A stretch of DNA of 24,324 nucleotides from CAYVXE01 sp964455375 (GTDB lineage Bacteria; Zhuqueibacterota; Zhuqueibacteria; Oceanimicrobiales; Oceanimicrobiaceae). The DNA lies in assembly GCA_964455375.1 (NCBI GenBank), contig CAYVXE010000065.1:1-24324 (forward strand). Reading direction: 5' to 3'. Below the pieces are notes generated by a model. The model had not been told where the DNA came from and did no database searches. It saw only the letters and a program-made list of their open reading frames with translations. This document shows positions 1-8,615 of this stretch, piece by piece. Position 1 is the stretch's first letter, and the number at the start of each line of letters is the position of its first letter. Both the position numbers and the translations under genes were made by a program.

Positions 1-1635
1 GTTTCCATCCGTGCATTGAAGCGCTTTGTTACGGAAAGGTTTGGTGCTGAATCGGCGACGTTCAATAAAAGTCCGCTCGAAGTGATTAAATCGTTTTTTT
101 CAAATAGCAAGAATGAGTGTGCAGGGCCGGAGGAGTTTTCACATTTTTTCAATGACTTCAAGAATACCAATATTCCCGACGACGCCCCCCGGGTTGCAAT
201 TATCGGTTCCGGACCAGCCGGGTTAGCGGCTGCACATGATTTCTGCCTTATGGGGATCAAACCGATTATTTATGAAATGGAACCTGTCCCTGCCGGGATG
301 CTTTATCTCGGTGTGCCGGAATACCGCCTGCCGCGTGATCTTATTAAAGCGGAAGTAGAGGTGATTAAAGCGTTGGGTACTGAAATCAATTGTAATGTGC
401 AAATCGGTAAAGACGTGACGATGCAGGAACTGCGGGAGAAGCATGATGCGGTTCTCATCGCGGTGGGGGCAAAAAAATCACGGAAAATTCCGATTCCCAA
501 CATCGATGCACCGGGAGTGCTCGGGGGTGTGGATTTTTTACGGGATGTCGCTTTACATGAAGAAGTCAAGTTAGGTGAAAAACTTCTGGTGATTGGCGGC
601 GGTAATGTGGCGTATGATGTTGCCAGAACGCTCGTCCGACAAACAGAGTACGATGTCTCGCGGACGGCCTTGCGGCAGAAAGGTGTGAAAGAAGTACACC
701 TTGCCTGTTTGGAATCCCTGGAAGAGATGCCTGCGGATACCCTTGAAATTCAGGAGGGGGAGGAAGAAGGCGTCATTCGGCACAATTCTTTGGGGCCGAA
801 GGAAATTATCGTTGATGAAAAAGGTAACGCGTGTGGGGTGCGTTTTGTAAAATGTTTGTCTGTTTTCGATGAGAATAAACGCTTTGCACCAAAATATGAC
901 GAAAGTCAGGTGATCGAAATTTTCGCAGACAATATCATTTTATCCATCGGTCAGGCAACCGATCTTTCCTTCATTGATGCCCCGGACGTATCTTTGAATG
1001 AACGCGGCCAATTAAAGTTGGATGCATCACTGAACCAAACGGACGCGGTGGATGTCTTTGCCGCCGGGGACGTGGCGACGGGGCCGGGGTTGATGATCAC
1101 GGCGATTGCCAGTGGTAAGCAGGCGGCAAGAAAGATTTATACCTACATCCGCAAAAAATCGTTAGGTTTTTCAACCAATGTCACCCACTATGAAATTCGA
1201 AATTACAGAAAAGAGAGCGGCTATGAGTCCATTGCACGTGAAGGCGTACCGGCAATGTCGGCTGAGGAACGCAAGAAAGCGATGAATCTGATCGTTGAGA
1301 AAGGCTTTACAGAAAACCAGGCCAGGCGTCAGGGCTCGCGTTGTTTTAATTGTGCTGTAAATACCATTTTTGACAGTGAAAAATGTATCCTGTGCGGCGG
1401 CTGTGCAGATGTTTGTCCCGAAGCTTGTCTTAAGCTGGTTTCGCTGAATACCTTGCAGGGAAATGAAGATTTTGAGCAACTGCTGCATCATCGTTTCGGT
1501 GAGTTGCCGTTATCTGAAGGAGGGGCAATTATTAAAGATGAGACAATTTGCATTCGTTGTGGTTTGTGTGCCGAACGCTGCCCGGTCGGTGCAATCACGA
1601 TGGAACTGTTTAACTTTAAGGAGATGTTTGTATGA
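1..1635 (+). CDS. FAD/NAD(P)-binding iron-sulfur flavoprotein, glutamate synthase beta-subunit type (5' partial)
   Basis: The reading frame is open from base 1, so the gene starts upstream; the TTG at base 16 is not a credible start. The first visible residues (SIRALKRFV) resemble the segment before the FAD domain in glutamate synthase small-subunit/NfnL/DsrL-type proteins. A dinucleotide-binding motif GSGPAGLAAA (about bases 199-240) should bind FAD. A second, VIGGGNVAYDVA (about 590-625), should bind NAD(P)H. AAGDVATGP (about 1060-1085) is the usual C-terminal flavin motif. The C-terminus carries two 4Fe-4S motifs, CILCGGCADVCP (1384-1419) and CIRCGLCAERCP (1549-1584), plus an extra CFNC pair just before. 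The stop overlaps the Rieske start by 4 bp, implying translational coupling. The family moves electrons between NAD(P)H and Fe-S or quinone partners, usually in the cytoplasm. Inference: it is the NAD(P)-side module of the adjacent bc complex. The exact partner and direction are unknown. Confidence 0.85.
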   Translation, partial: VSIRALKRFVTERFGAESATFNKSPLEVIKSFFSNSKNECAGPEEFSHFFNDFKNTNIPDDAPRVAIIGSGPAGLAAAHDFCLMGIKPIIYEMEPVPAGMLYLGVPEYRLPRDLIKAEVEVIKALGTEINCNVQIGKDVTMQELREKHDAVLIAVGAKKSRKIPIPNIDAPGVLGGVDFLRDVALHEEVKLGEKLLVIGGGNVAYDVARTLVRQTEYDVSRTALRQKGVKEVHLACLESLEEMPADTLEIQEGEEEGVIRHNSLGPKEIIVDEKGNACGVRFVKCLSVFDENKRFAPKYDESQVIEIFADNIILSIGQATDLSFIDAPDVSLNERGQLKLDASLNQTDAVDVFAAGDVATGPGLMITAIASGKQAARKIYTYIRKKSLGFSTNVTHYEIRNYRKESGYESIAREGVPAMSAEERKKAMNLIVEKGFTENQARRQGSRCFNCAVNTIFDSEKCILCGGCADVCPEACLKLVSLNTLQGNEDFEQLLHHRFGELPLSEGGAIIKDETICIRCGLCAERCPVGAITMELFNFKEMFV

Positions 1636-2102
1636 GCGACAATCATGACCATGAAGATGAAATGACCCGAAGGGATTTTTTAGGCAAATTAGCGACCGGC
1701 TCGATAGTGGGCGCGGGGGCAATGGCCTTCATCGGGGTCATCCAATTACCACTGCCAAAAGTTTTCAATGAAGCACCGAGTGTGTTCAAGATCGGTTATC
1801 CGTCAGATTTCCAGGTGAACACCTACAAGACGGTTCCACAAAGAAATGTTTTTGTGTTACGTGATGAGCAGGGATTCCGTGCGCTCTCGGCGATTTGCAC
1901 GCACCTCGGCTGCATCGTTTCGGAAGTCGCCTGGGGATTTCAATGTCCCTGTCATGGGTCAAAATTCAATAAGCACGGCGATGTGATTGGCGGCCCGGCG
2001 CCAAAAGCGCTGGAGTGGCTCAAAGTCAGCATGAGTCCGGATGGTCAGTTGACGGTGGATGCCGGTAAAAAAGTAAAACGTGACGTAGTTTATGTTGTTT
2101 AA
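1632..2102 (+). CDS. Rieske iron-sulfur subunit of a cytochrome bc/b6-type complex
   Basis: This is a 156-aa Rieske protein. A Tat-type N-terminus (TRRDFLGK, residues 12-19) precedes one hydrophobic anchor (about 20-42). The [2Fe-2S] site is complete. C89 and H91 lie in CTHLGC, C105 and H108 in CPCHGS, and C94/C107 can form the conserved disulfide. The expected role is to take an electron from quinol at the outer face of the membrane and pass it to a c-type haem. The start ATG lies inside the stop of the preceding flavoprotein gene (ATGA overlap). Cytochrome b follows after a 77-bp gap containing a hairpin. The residues before the twin arginine are His/Asp/Glu-rich (NHDHEDE), which is common in actinobacterial and deep-branching Rieske proteins but unexplained. 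Family assignment is secure; qcrA or petC would be a naming choice. Confidence 0.95.
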   Translation: MSDNHDHEDEMTRRDFLGKLATGSIVGAGAMAFIGVIQLPLPKVFNEAPSVFKIGYPSDFQVNTYKTVPQRNVFVLRDEQGFRALSAICTHLGCIVSEVAWGFQCPCHGSKFNKHGDVIGGPAPKALEWLKVSMSPDGQLTVDAGKKVKRDVVYVV

Positions 2103-2122
2103 GCTTTCTGAAAAAGGTCGGC

Positions 2123-2147
2123 GCAGGAATGAGTGTTTCGTTCCTGC
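2123..2147 (+). other. Intergenic hairpin between the Rieske and cytochrome b genes
   Basis: The arms GCAGGAATGA and TCGTTCCTGC form a 10-bp stem (one G-U pair) with a 5-nt loop. No T-run follows, so it is not a classical terminator. It may stabilise or process the polycistronic mRNA, giving different levels of the two subunits. That role is inference. Confidence 0.45.
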
Positions 2148-2179
2148 TCTCTGTGATTAGACAAAAAGGAGAATAATAC

Positions 2180-3742
2180 ATGCAAGAAAATGGTTTGAAA
2201 ACCTTTGCAGAAAATTTTAAAAATGTAAAAAGGACGGCGAAGGAATCCGTGCGTCGATACGAATGGCCACCAAAATCGGATCGGGAAAAGTCACAGGCAA
2301 TTTTCCAGAATTTCTTTTTGCACATTCAATCCACGCGTATCCATAAATACAGTTTAAGGCCGTCGTTTTCCCTGGGGTTAGGTCTGATGTCATTTTTTCT
2401 GTTTCTGCTTCTCTGCCTGACGGGTATTCTTTTGATGATGTATTACAATCCCACCACAGGGTTGGCTTACGACAATGTTCGCGACATCAGCTTTGTGGTT
2501 TCCACCGGCAAATACATGCGAAACATCCACCGCTGGTCTGCACACGCCATGGTTTTTGCCGTACTTCTGCACATGGTGCGCGTTTTTTATACAGGGTCGT
2601 ACAAACGCGAGCGTAAATTTAACTGGCTCATCGGCATGGGGCTGCTGGTGATGACATTGATGCTGAGTTACACGGGGTATCTTTTACCCTGGGATCAATT
2701 AGCTTACTGGGCAGTAACCATCGGGGCAAATATTGCCGCCTCACCCAGAGAGTTGACCGATGCGCTGGGCCTGACGCAATATTTTGATATCGGTGCGTTA
2801 TCCAAACAGATACTTATCGGGGGTAATTCTGTGGGGCAGGAGGCCTTAACACGGTTTTACCTGCTGCATGTCATGATTTTGCCGATTGCGCTTATCTCTC
2901 TGGTCGGGGTGCATTTCTGGCGCATAAGAAAAGATGGCGGGCTAAGCCGTCCGGATAATGCGGATGAAATTATCATGAAGGAAGAAGGTAGAGAATCGAC
3001 GAACGGTTCCACCCAAAAAGGGGAATTCAAACTGAATAAAAATAAAACGTATGGTTTGATGGCGTTGGTAAAGGACAAATCGCCGCAGTTGAATGGCGGG
3101 CCGGATAATACAATTATGACCTGGCCCACCGGCATTTGGGCAGAAGTTGCGGTTTTTATGCTGACCTTAGCCGTCATGACAGTTCTTGCCTATTTCTTTG
3201 ACGCTCCTTTGAAGGAAATAGCAAATCCAGCCATTCCGGAAAATCCGGCGAAAGCGCCCTGGTATTTTCTCGGGTTGCAGGAGTTGGTTTCCTATTCGGC
3301 ATTTATGGGAGGGATCGGAATTCCGACCATCGTGCTTGCCGGCTTGATGTTGATTCCGTTTTTGGATAGAGAAGACCGCGATTTTGGGGTTTGGTTTTCG
3401 GGTCAGAAGGGTAAAAAAGTTGCCATCAATTCGCTCATTTTTTCCTCCGTCTTTCTAATCGCGCTGTTGGCATTTACCGTAAAGTTCGGTTGGCTGCGAA
3501 GCTGGTTCCCGACGATTCCGCAGATTATTATCGTGTTCATCAATCCGGGTTCGTTTATTGTGTTGATGTTTGCCTGGTGGTCGTTGCATAATCTGCGTTT
3601 TACCGGTTCAACCCGTCTGGCTGCGATCGCTTTGTTTACCTGCTTTTTAGTGGGATTTGTTATTCTCACCATTATGGGAACGTATTTTAGAGGCCCAAAC
3701 TGGGATTTCTACTGGTCTCCATCACAGTGGCCGGTGCATTAA
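2180..3742 (+). CDS. Cytochrome b subunit (fused b6 + subunit-IV-like) of a quinol-oxidising bc complex
   Basis: This 520-aa membrane protein has a strong SD (AAAAAGGAG) ahead of the ATG. The N-terminal half is a four-helix haem-b domain. H117 and H131 (HRWSAH...LLHMVR) and H230 and H245 (FYLLH...GVHFW) are spaced 14 and 15 residues apart. Those spacings fit the b6 type. After a hydrophilic linker (about 250-310) come further helices resembling subunit IV / the cytochrome b C-terminal domain. There, NPAKAPWYFLGLQE replaces the classical PEWY motif of the quinol site, as in menaquinol-type complexes (from memory of the family). A long charged N-terminal extension (about 1-50) precedes the first helix. 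It lies between the Rieske and multihaem cytochrome genes, and the three should form one complex that oxidises quinol and pumps charge. Confidence 0.94.
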   Translation: MQENGLKTFAENFKNVKRTAKESVRRYEWPPKSDREKSQAIFQNFFLHIQSTRIHKYSLRPSFSLGLGLMSFFLFLLLCLTGILLMMYYNPTTGLAYDNVRDISFVVSTGKYMRNIHRWSAHAMVFAVLLHMVRVFYTGSYKRERKFNWLIGMGLLVMTLMLSYTGYLLPWDQLAYWAVTIGANIAASPRELTDALGLTQYFDIGALSKQILIGGNSVGQEALTRFYLLHVMILPIALISLVGVHFWRIRKDGGLSRPDNADEIIMKEEGRESTNGSTQKGEFKLNKNKTYGLMALVKDKSPQLNGGPDNTIMTWPTGIWAEVAVFMLTLAVMTVLAYFFDAPLKEIANPAIPENPAKAPWYFLGLQELVSYSAFMGGIGIPTIVLAGLMLIPFLDREDRDFGVWFSGQKGKKVAINSLIFSSVFLIALLAFTVKFGWLRSWFPTIPQIIIVFINPGSFIVLMFAWWSLHNLRFTGSTRLAAIALFTCFLVGFVILTIMGTYFRGPNWDFYWSPSQWPVH

Positions 3743-3808
3743 GGTAAAAGAGAAAATAAATTTCTTAGTCATTATTTATGTAGTGAAAAGGGATTATTGG
3801 AGAATAAA

Positions 3809-5851
3809 ATGAATCTGGAGAAATCTTACGATAAACTTTACAAAATCCTGACAATTGTCGGCAGTTTGATCTGTATTGTTTTTTTTGGCATGGCCGCTAT
3901 CGAAGAGAATTTTCTCAGGGAGTGGAAAAACAATCAAACAGAATACAAAGATATTCTGATGTCGAAAGCTAAAAACGATAAGCAGAAAGAGCTCGCAAAA
4001 GAATTTCCTGTTAAGATACGGCAAATCATCTTAAAGGATTTTGACCGGGTTGACCGATGCGTGAGTTGCCACACCGGCATTGAGAATCCGCAAATGGCCG
4101 ATCAGGTTCCGCCGTTCGCCGTGCATCCGGGGGATTATATTAAGAACCATCCCGTGGAAAAATTTGGCTGTTCAATTTGTCATGGCGGCCAGGACCGGGC
4201 CTTGTCAGCAAAGAGTGTTTTTGCTCGTCAGGAAGATGTGCATTGGGAATATCCTGTATTGCGTAAAGAATACATTCAATCTTCCTGTGGTAAATGCCAT
4301 CTCTCGGTGTTCAATAAAGGGCAAAAACTCGCCGGCGCCGACATATTGATGAAAGGCAGGGAAGTTTTTTACAGGGAAGGGTGTTTGGGTTGTCACAAGG
4401 TGCGCGGGGTTGGAGGAAGCGTTGGGTTGGAACTAACCGAAGAAGGAAATAAGACAAGACATGAATACAGTTTTAAAAACATTGAAGATGAACATACGGT
4501 TCCAAACTGGCTGCTTGAGCATTTTCTAAATCCGCAAAAAGTCTCCGGTATTTCTGAGATGCCTCCCATCCGATTGGAACCGGAGGAAATGGATGCGTTA
4601 ATTACATTTGTCATGGGCTTGCATATCCCCAAATATCCTTCAGAATATTATTCGTTAGATGAAATCGGTGAATTTAGAGGATTGCGACCGCAATTAAGCG
4701 GACAGGAAGCGTACAATCTTATTTGCAAGGTCTGTCATGGTGAAAACGGAGAGGGTAAGGATTACCGGGTTTTTCAGGCTAGCGTACCGGCGTTAAATAA
4801 TCAGGATTTCCTGGCGATGGCGTCGGAAGATATGATTAAATTTACCATCAGGCATGGCCGCAGCGGCCGCGCCATGTCATCCTGGAAAAAATCCAACGGT
4901 GGCCTATCAGAAAAAGAAATGGATGAGTTGGTTAAGCTAATCCGCAGTTGGAAAACTCAGGCGCCTGCGTATTCGGCGGTGAAGTCTACGCATGGCGAGG
5001 TGCGTTTAGGCAACAAGCTTTTCCGGTCACGTTGTGGCACGTGTCATGGATTAAATGGTGAAGGGGGAATCGGACCATCCTTGAATAATCAGGATTTCCT
5101 GTCTTTGGCAACGGATAAATTTTTGTATGAAACAATCACCAGGGGCCGGCAAAACACAGCCATGCCTTCATGGTCGCAACTGTCCAAAAAAGAAATTGCC
5201 AGTCTCATCGTCAAACTCAGAAGCTGGCAGAAAGTCCCACAAATAGGGTTGTCATCAAATAAAATCAAGGGGGATGTAGCGAATGGCCAAATCCTGTTTA
5301 AACAGATGTGTGTGGGATGCCATGGGTTACACGGACAGGGAACGGTGGGGACAGCAATTCTAAATAAAGATTTTCTTGCGGCGGCATCGGACCAGTTTAT
5401 TTTACGTTCTATTTCCCGCGGACGCGGTCAAAGTGCTATGCGCAGTTGGTCAAAACGATTTCAAGGCATTGAGCAGTTAGCTGACCGCGAAATGCATGAT
5501 ATTGTCGCCTATATTCGCAGCCGGGAAAATACAACGTCTGATGTAATTTACACGAATATCTCACCGGGAACACCAGCGAAGGGAAAGGTGTTATTCGAGG
5601 GCATGTGTAGCGGCTGTCACGGCATGAAAGGTGAAGGTAAACATGGCCCGGCTTTAAATAATCAGGAGTTTCTCAGCGCTGCAACCAACGGTTTTTTGCA
5701 GGCAACGATTGCAATTGGCCGGAGCGGCACAGCCATGCGTTCCTGGGCAAAAGGTGCGCAAGGGTACGAAGAGTTAAGCGCTGATAATATAAATGATATT
5801 GTTTCTTATATCCGTTCCTGGCAACGGGAAGTTATTCCAATCAGTAATTAA
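3809..5851 (+). CDS. Membrane-anchored octahaem c-type cytochrome with four tandem monohaem domains
   Basis: The ATG at 3809 is preferred because TTGGAG ends six bases before it; an in-frame TTG at 3797 would overlap that SD. The 680-aa product starts with one hydrophobic helix (about 12-30), a signal anchor. It has eight CxxCH haem sites, at residues about 84, 121, 160, 192, 306, 409, 501 and 600. The first three form a compact multihaem head. The fourth lies in a cytochrome c domain with a candidate Met ligand (SEMPP). The last four are tandem domains of about 100 residues, each with the CxxCH, then LNNQDFL-like and AMxSW motifs; the Met of AMxSW is the likely sixth ligand. It follows the cytochrome b gene by 66 bp and precedes the molybdoenzyme. 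It therefore probably replaces cytochrome c1/f and also acts as an electron wire to the periplasmic enzyme. The wire role is inference. Confidence 0.93.
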   Translation: MNLEKSYDKLYKILTIVGSLICIVFFGMAAIEENFLREWKNNQTEYKDILMSKAKNDKQKELAKEFPVKIRQIILKDFDRVDRCVSCHTGIENPQMADQVPPFAVHPGDYIKNHPVEKFGCSICHGGQDRALSAKSVFARQEDVHWEYPVLRKEYIQSSCGKCHLSVFNKGQKLAGADILMKGREVFYREGCLGCHKVRGVGGSVGLELTEEGNKTRHEYSFKNIEDEHTVPNWLLEHFLNPQKVSGISEMPPIRLEPEEMDALITFVMGLHIPKYPSEYYSLDEIGEFRGLRPQLSGQEAYNLICKVCHGENGEGKDYRVFQASVPALNNQDFLAMASEDMIKFTIRHGRSGRAMSSWKKSNGGLSEKEMDELVKLIRSWKTQAPAYSAVKSTHGEVRLGNKLFRSRCGTCHGLNGEGGIGPSLNNQDFLSLATDKFLYETITRGRQNTAMPSWSQLSKKEIASLIVKLRSWQKVPQIGLSSNKIKGDVANGQILFKQMCVGCHGLHGQGTVGTAILNKDFLAAASDQFILRSISRGRGQSAMRSWSKRFQGIEQLADREMHDIVAYIRSRENTTSDVIYTNISPGTPAKGKVLFEGMCSGCHGMKGEGKHGPALNNQEFLSAATNGFLQATIAIGRSGTAMRSWAKGAQGYEELSADNINDIVSYIRSWQREVIPISN

Positions 5852-5861
5852 AAATTTACAA

Positions 5862-5875
5862 TTGACAATAATCAA
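5862..5875 (+). promoter_or_regulatory. Candidate CRP/FNR-family operator upstream of the napA-like gene
   Basis: TTGACAATAATCAA matches the FNR/DNR consensus TTGAT-N4-ATCAA at nine of ten fixed positions. It sits inside a larger inverted repeat, CAATTGA (5859-5865) with TCAATTG (5872-5878). It is only 19 bp from the start codon and overlaps the region just before the SD, so a classical activator position would need a transcript starting inside the gene. Repression, a site for the gene alone, or chance in AT-rich sequence are all possible. Confidence 0.4.
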
Positions 5876-5894
5876 TTGATAAGGGAGTGTAATT

Positions 5895-8615
5895 ATGAAA
5901 AAAGATAATAGCGGCAAACGTAAATGGACTCTGACCCGGCGTAAATTTTTACAGGCGACCGCATCTATGTCTGCGATTACGGCCGCAAATGTTGTTGGAT
6001 GTAAAGGCCGCGAGGAAGAGGTAAAAGTGGCAAAGTCAGTTTTGCCGGCGCAAACGAATAATTTTCTCTCTGCATGTCCCTATTGCGGTGTCGGCTGCGG
6101 CACGATGATTCAGGTTGAGAATGGTAAAATCGTCGGTATGGTTCCGGATAAGAATCATCCCACAAACAGAGGCATGCAATGTATCAAAGGCCTCACCGCG
6201 AACGAGCCAATCTATATTGATCGGCTGTCGAAAGTGATGGTTCGGAAGGATGTCTGGGCAGAATGGAATAAACCCGGTCATGGCGATTTAGAGTTTACCT
6301 CCAAAACCAAAGACGCTTTTGATGACGATCTCTGGGAAATTGTTTCTTATGACGAAGCCAGCGAGATGACGGCTCAAAAAGTAGCGCATTTGATTAAAAA
6401 ATATGGCGGCAACAGCATTGGGCTTTATGGTTCAGGTCAACTGACGCTTGAGGGGCAATATCTCGAAAATAAGTTCATGAAAGGGGTGATTGGCTCCAAC
6501 ACGATGGAGGCCAATGCCCGCATGTGCATGACCAGCGCCGTAACCGGATATTTCAAAACCCTCGGTTCCGATGCACCGCCGACCTGTTATGAAGATACGG
6601 AAATGTGTGATTTTATTTCTTTCTGGGGTCATAATCCGCGGGAGGCGCACCCGATTATTTTCTGGCGGGTAGCAGATTATAAAAAGGCAGCCAATATCCC
6701 GACGCTGGTGGTAGACCCGCGGCGAACCGGTACCGTACAGGGCTTTGAAGATGTGAATCCGCAAAACGCGTATCATGCGCAAATTAAGCCGAATTCCGAT
6801 ATTACGTTTCTCAATAATATTGCGTTTGTTCTGTTGACGGAACATCCGGATGTGATTGCCTGGGATTTTATGAAGAAGCATACCACAGGATGGAAGGAGT
6901 ATACAGACGGGATAAAAGCAAAATACGACCCGCGCAAAACAAAAGCCGTCACCGGGCTTTCGGTTTCATTTGTACAAAAGATAGCGGGTGAATGGGCGAA
7001 AGCCACACGCAAGGGCAACAAGCGTGGCACAGGAGGTGTGCTTACCTGGTGGGGGATCGGCTACAATCAAAGTATTCATGGACAGCACAATGTGATCAGT
7101 ATCATCAATCTGCATTTGTTGACCGGAAATATCGGCAGGCCGGGTGCCGGGCCGCATTCACAAACCGGACAACCCAATGCCATGGGTGAACGACTCACTG
7201 GTGGTTTGACCGGGCGCTTACCGTTTAACCAGGGGCTGAAATCCGGTGGAAAATACAATGAAAAGGGCATCAGTCTGTTTTCAAAACTTTGGAATGTTCC
7301 GGCAGAGAAACTGAAACAAGTCGCGGATTCTTCGAATTCCGGCTATGCGGTTGGTATGATGGAGCGCGGTCTTTTGCCGGATGACGATCCCAGGAAAGTC
7401 CGTGGTATGTTTTTGATTTATGCGACCCACATCGATCTGCCGGAAACCCAAACACTGGTGCGTCCGGCACTTAACAATATGTTTGTGGTTGCCCAGGAAA
7501 TTTACCGTCACGCACCGAACAATTTATACGCGGATGTGATTTTCCCGGCGGCGACATGGGGGGAATGCGGCGGCGTTTATATTCAATCGGAACGAAGATT
7601 CTTTGTAACGGATAAAGCCGCAGAACCACCGGTCGGGTGCAAGCCAGACCTTGATATTGTTGTTGACAAAGGAAAGCATATTGCCGAACTGTTAGGAATG
7701 GATAGTGAAAAAATCTTTCCGTACAAAAAGAATGAGCAAGGCTTTTATGATGTCGAGGAAGTGTTCACAGAAATGGCTCTTGCCAGTGAAGGCAGCGATG
7801 CCGATTTCTCCGGTATCGTGAAAGCGGCGCGGGAAAAAGGCGTGGGGCCGCATCAGATCCTGCGGGAAACACGAGGTGTGCAATGGCCGGCGCCAACGGC
7901 TGAAATTGCCCTTGCCGGTGGCACGAAGCGACGGTACATGAGTCAGGAAAAGGGTTGGAAAGATAAACCTTACGGCGCTTTTCGCACCTCCACCGGAAAA
8001 GCAAATTTTAAACTCTGCCAGCAGAATTACGCAAAATATCCTGAGGTTCTTGCGGATTTGCGAAAAGTTGGTGTTGAGAAAGATTTTCTAATTATTAACC
8101 ATCATGATCTGATTGTAAAGGTACGTGATTATGGGTTGACGGCCGATATGCCGGATTTTGAATATTCAAAAAAACCGGGAAATAAAGTACCAAAAGACAA
8201 ATATCCGTTCTGGCTCAGTCTCGGCGTTGTTTATGAACATTTTCATACCGCGAAAACAATTCGCTCTGCAACAACACGTAAGCTGGTGATGGAACAGTAC
8301 GTCGAGATGCATGAAAACGACGCCAGGCGCAATGGACTTCAGGATGGTGACTGGGTACGAATTACCACCCGGAGAGGCAGTTACGAGGCCAGGGTTTCTC
8401 TGGGTTTAAACAGCAAGGTGCGTCCGGCGAGAAACCTGGTTGCCGAAGGTCAGCTCTTTTCACCATGGAATCTTTCCGTGGCTGACAGCGCTGACCCCAA
8501 AGTAAACAAATGGCTGGTCAATGCGGTTTCACACCGGGCATTCGATCCTGTTTCCGGACAGGCCGATTTTAAAAAATTAGTCGCTCGAATTGAAAAAATT
8601 GAGAAAACGGTTTAA
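5895..8615 (+). CDS. NapA-like periplasmic molybdopterin oxidoreductase, probable nitrate reductase
   Basis: This 906-aa protein is preceded by an SD-like AGGGAG. A Tat motif (TRRKFLQ, residues 14-20) and hydrophobic stretch end at VVGC36, which looks like a lipobox. The 4Fe-4S ligands are C61, C64, C68 and C96, with K98 (CIKG) as the conserved electron-relay lysine. NARMCMTSAV places C211 as the Mo ligand, as in NapA/NasC enzymes. Later motifs fit the same branch: LLTGNIGRPG, TGQPNAMG, and SERR in the cofactor-binding half. It is longer than E. coli NapA (828 aa), partly from an insert about 120-145. The stop overlaps the next start by one base (TAATG). NapB, NapC and NapD are missing, so electrons probably come from the upstream cytochromes or the NapGH-like proteins. 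Nitrate is the likeliest substrate, but another oxyanion cannot be excluded from sequence. Confidence 0.87.
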   Translation: MKKDNSGKRKWTLTRRKFLQATASMSAITAANVVGCKGREEEVKVAKSVLPAQTNNFLSACPYCGVGCGTMIQVENGKIVGMVPDKNHPTNRGMQCIKGLTANEPIYIDRLSKVMVRKDVWAEWNKPGHGDLEFTSKTKDAFDDDLWEIVSYDEASEMTAQKVAHLIKKYGGNSIGLYGSGQLTLEGQYLENKFMKGVIGSNTMEANARMCMTSAVTGYFKTLGSDAPPTCYEDTEMCDFISFWGHNPREAHPIIFWRVADYKKAANIPTLVVDPRRTGTVQGFEDVNPQNAYHAQIKPNSDITFLNNIAFVLLTEHPDVIAWDFMKKHTTGWKEYTDGIKAKYDPRKTKAVTGLSVSFVQKIAGEWAKATRKGNKRGTGGVLTWWGIGYNQSIHGQHNVISIINLHLLTGNIGRPGAGPHSQTGQPNAMGERLTGGLTGRLPFNQGLKSGGKYNEKGISLFSKLWNVPAEKLKQVADSSNSGYAVGMMERGLLPDDDPRKVRGMFLIYATHIDLPETQTLVRPALNNMFVVAQEIYRHAPNNLYADVIFPAATWGECGGVYIQSERRFFVTDKAAEPPVGCKPDLDIVVDKGKHIAELLGMDSEKIFPYKKNEQGFYDVEEVFTEMALASEGSDADFSGIVKAAREKGVGPHQILRETRGVQWPAPTAEIALAGGTKRRYMSQEKGWKDKPYGAFRTSTGKANFKLCQQNYAKYPEVLADLRKVGVEKDFLIINHHDLIVKVRDYGLTADMPDFEYSKKPGNKVPKDKYPFWLSLGVVYEHFHTAKTIRSATTRKLVMEQYVEMHENDARRNGLQDGDWVRITTRRGSYEARVSLGLNSKVRPARNLVAEGQLFSPWNLSVADSADPKVNKWLVNAVSHRAFDPVSGQADFKKLVARIEKIEKTV

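Noticed and set aside
16..1635. TTG at base 16 as the true start of the flavoprotein
   Set aside because: The frame is open to base 1 with conserved-looking residues before the TTG, and no SD is present.
3797..5851. TTG at 3797 as the start of the octahaem cytochrome
   Set aside because: It overlaps the GGAG that serves ATG 3809.
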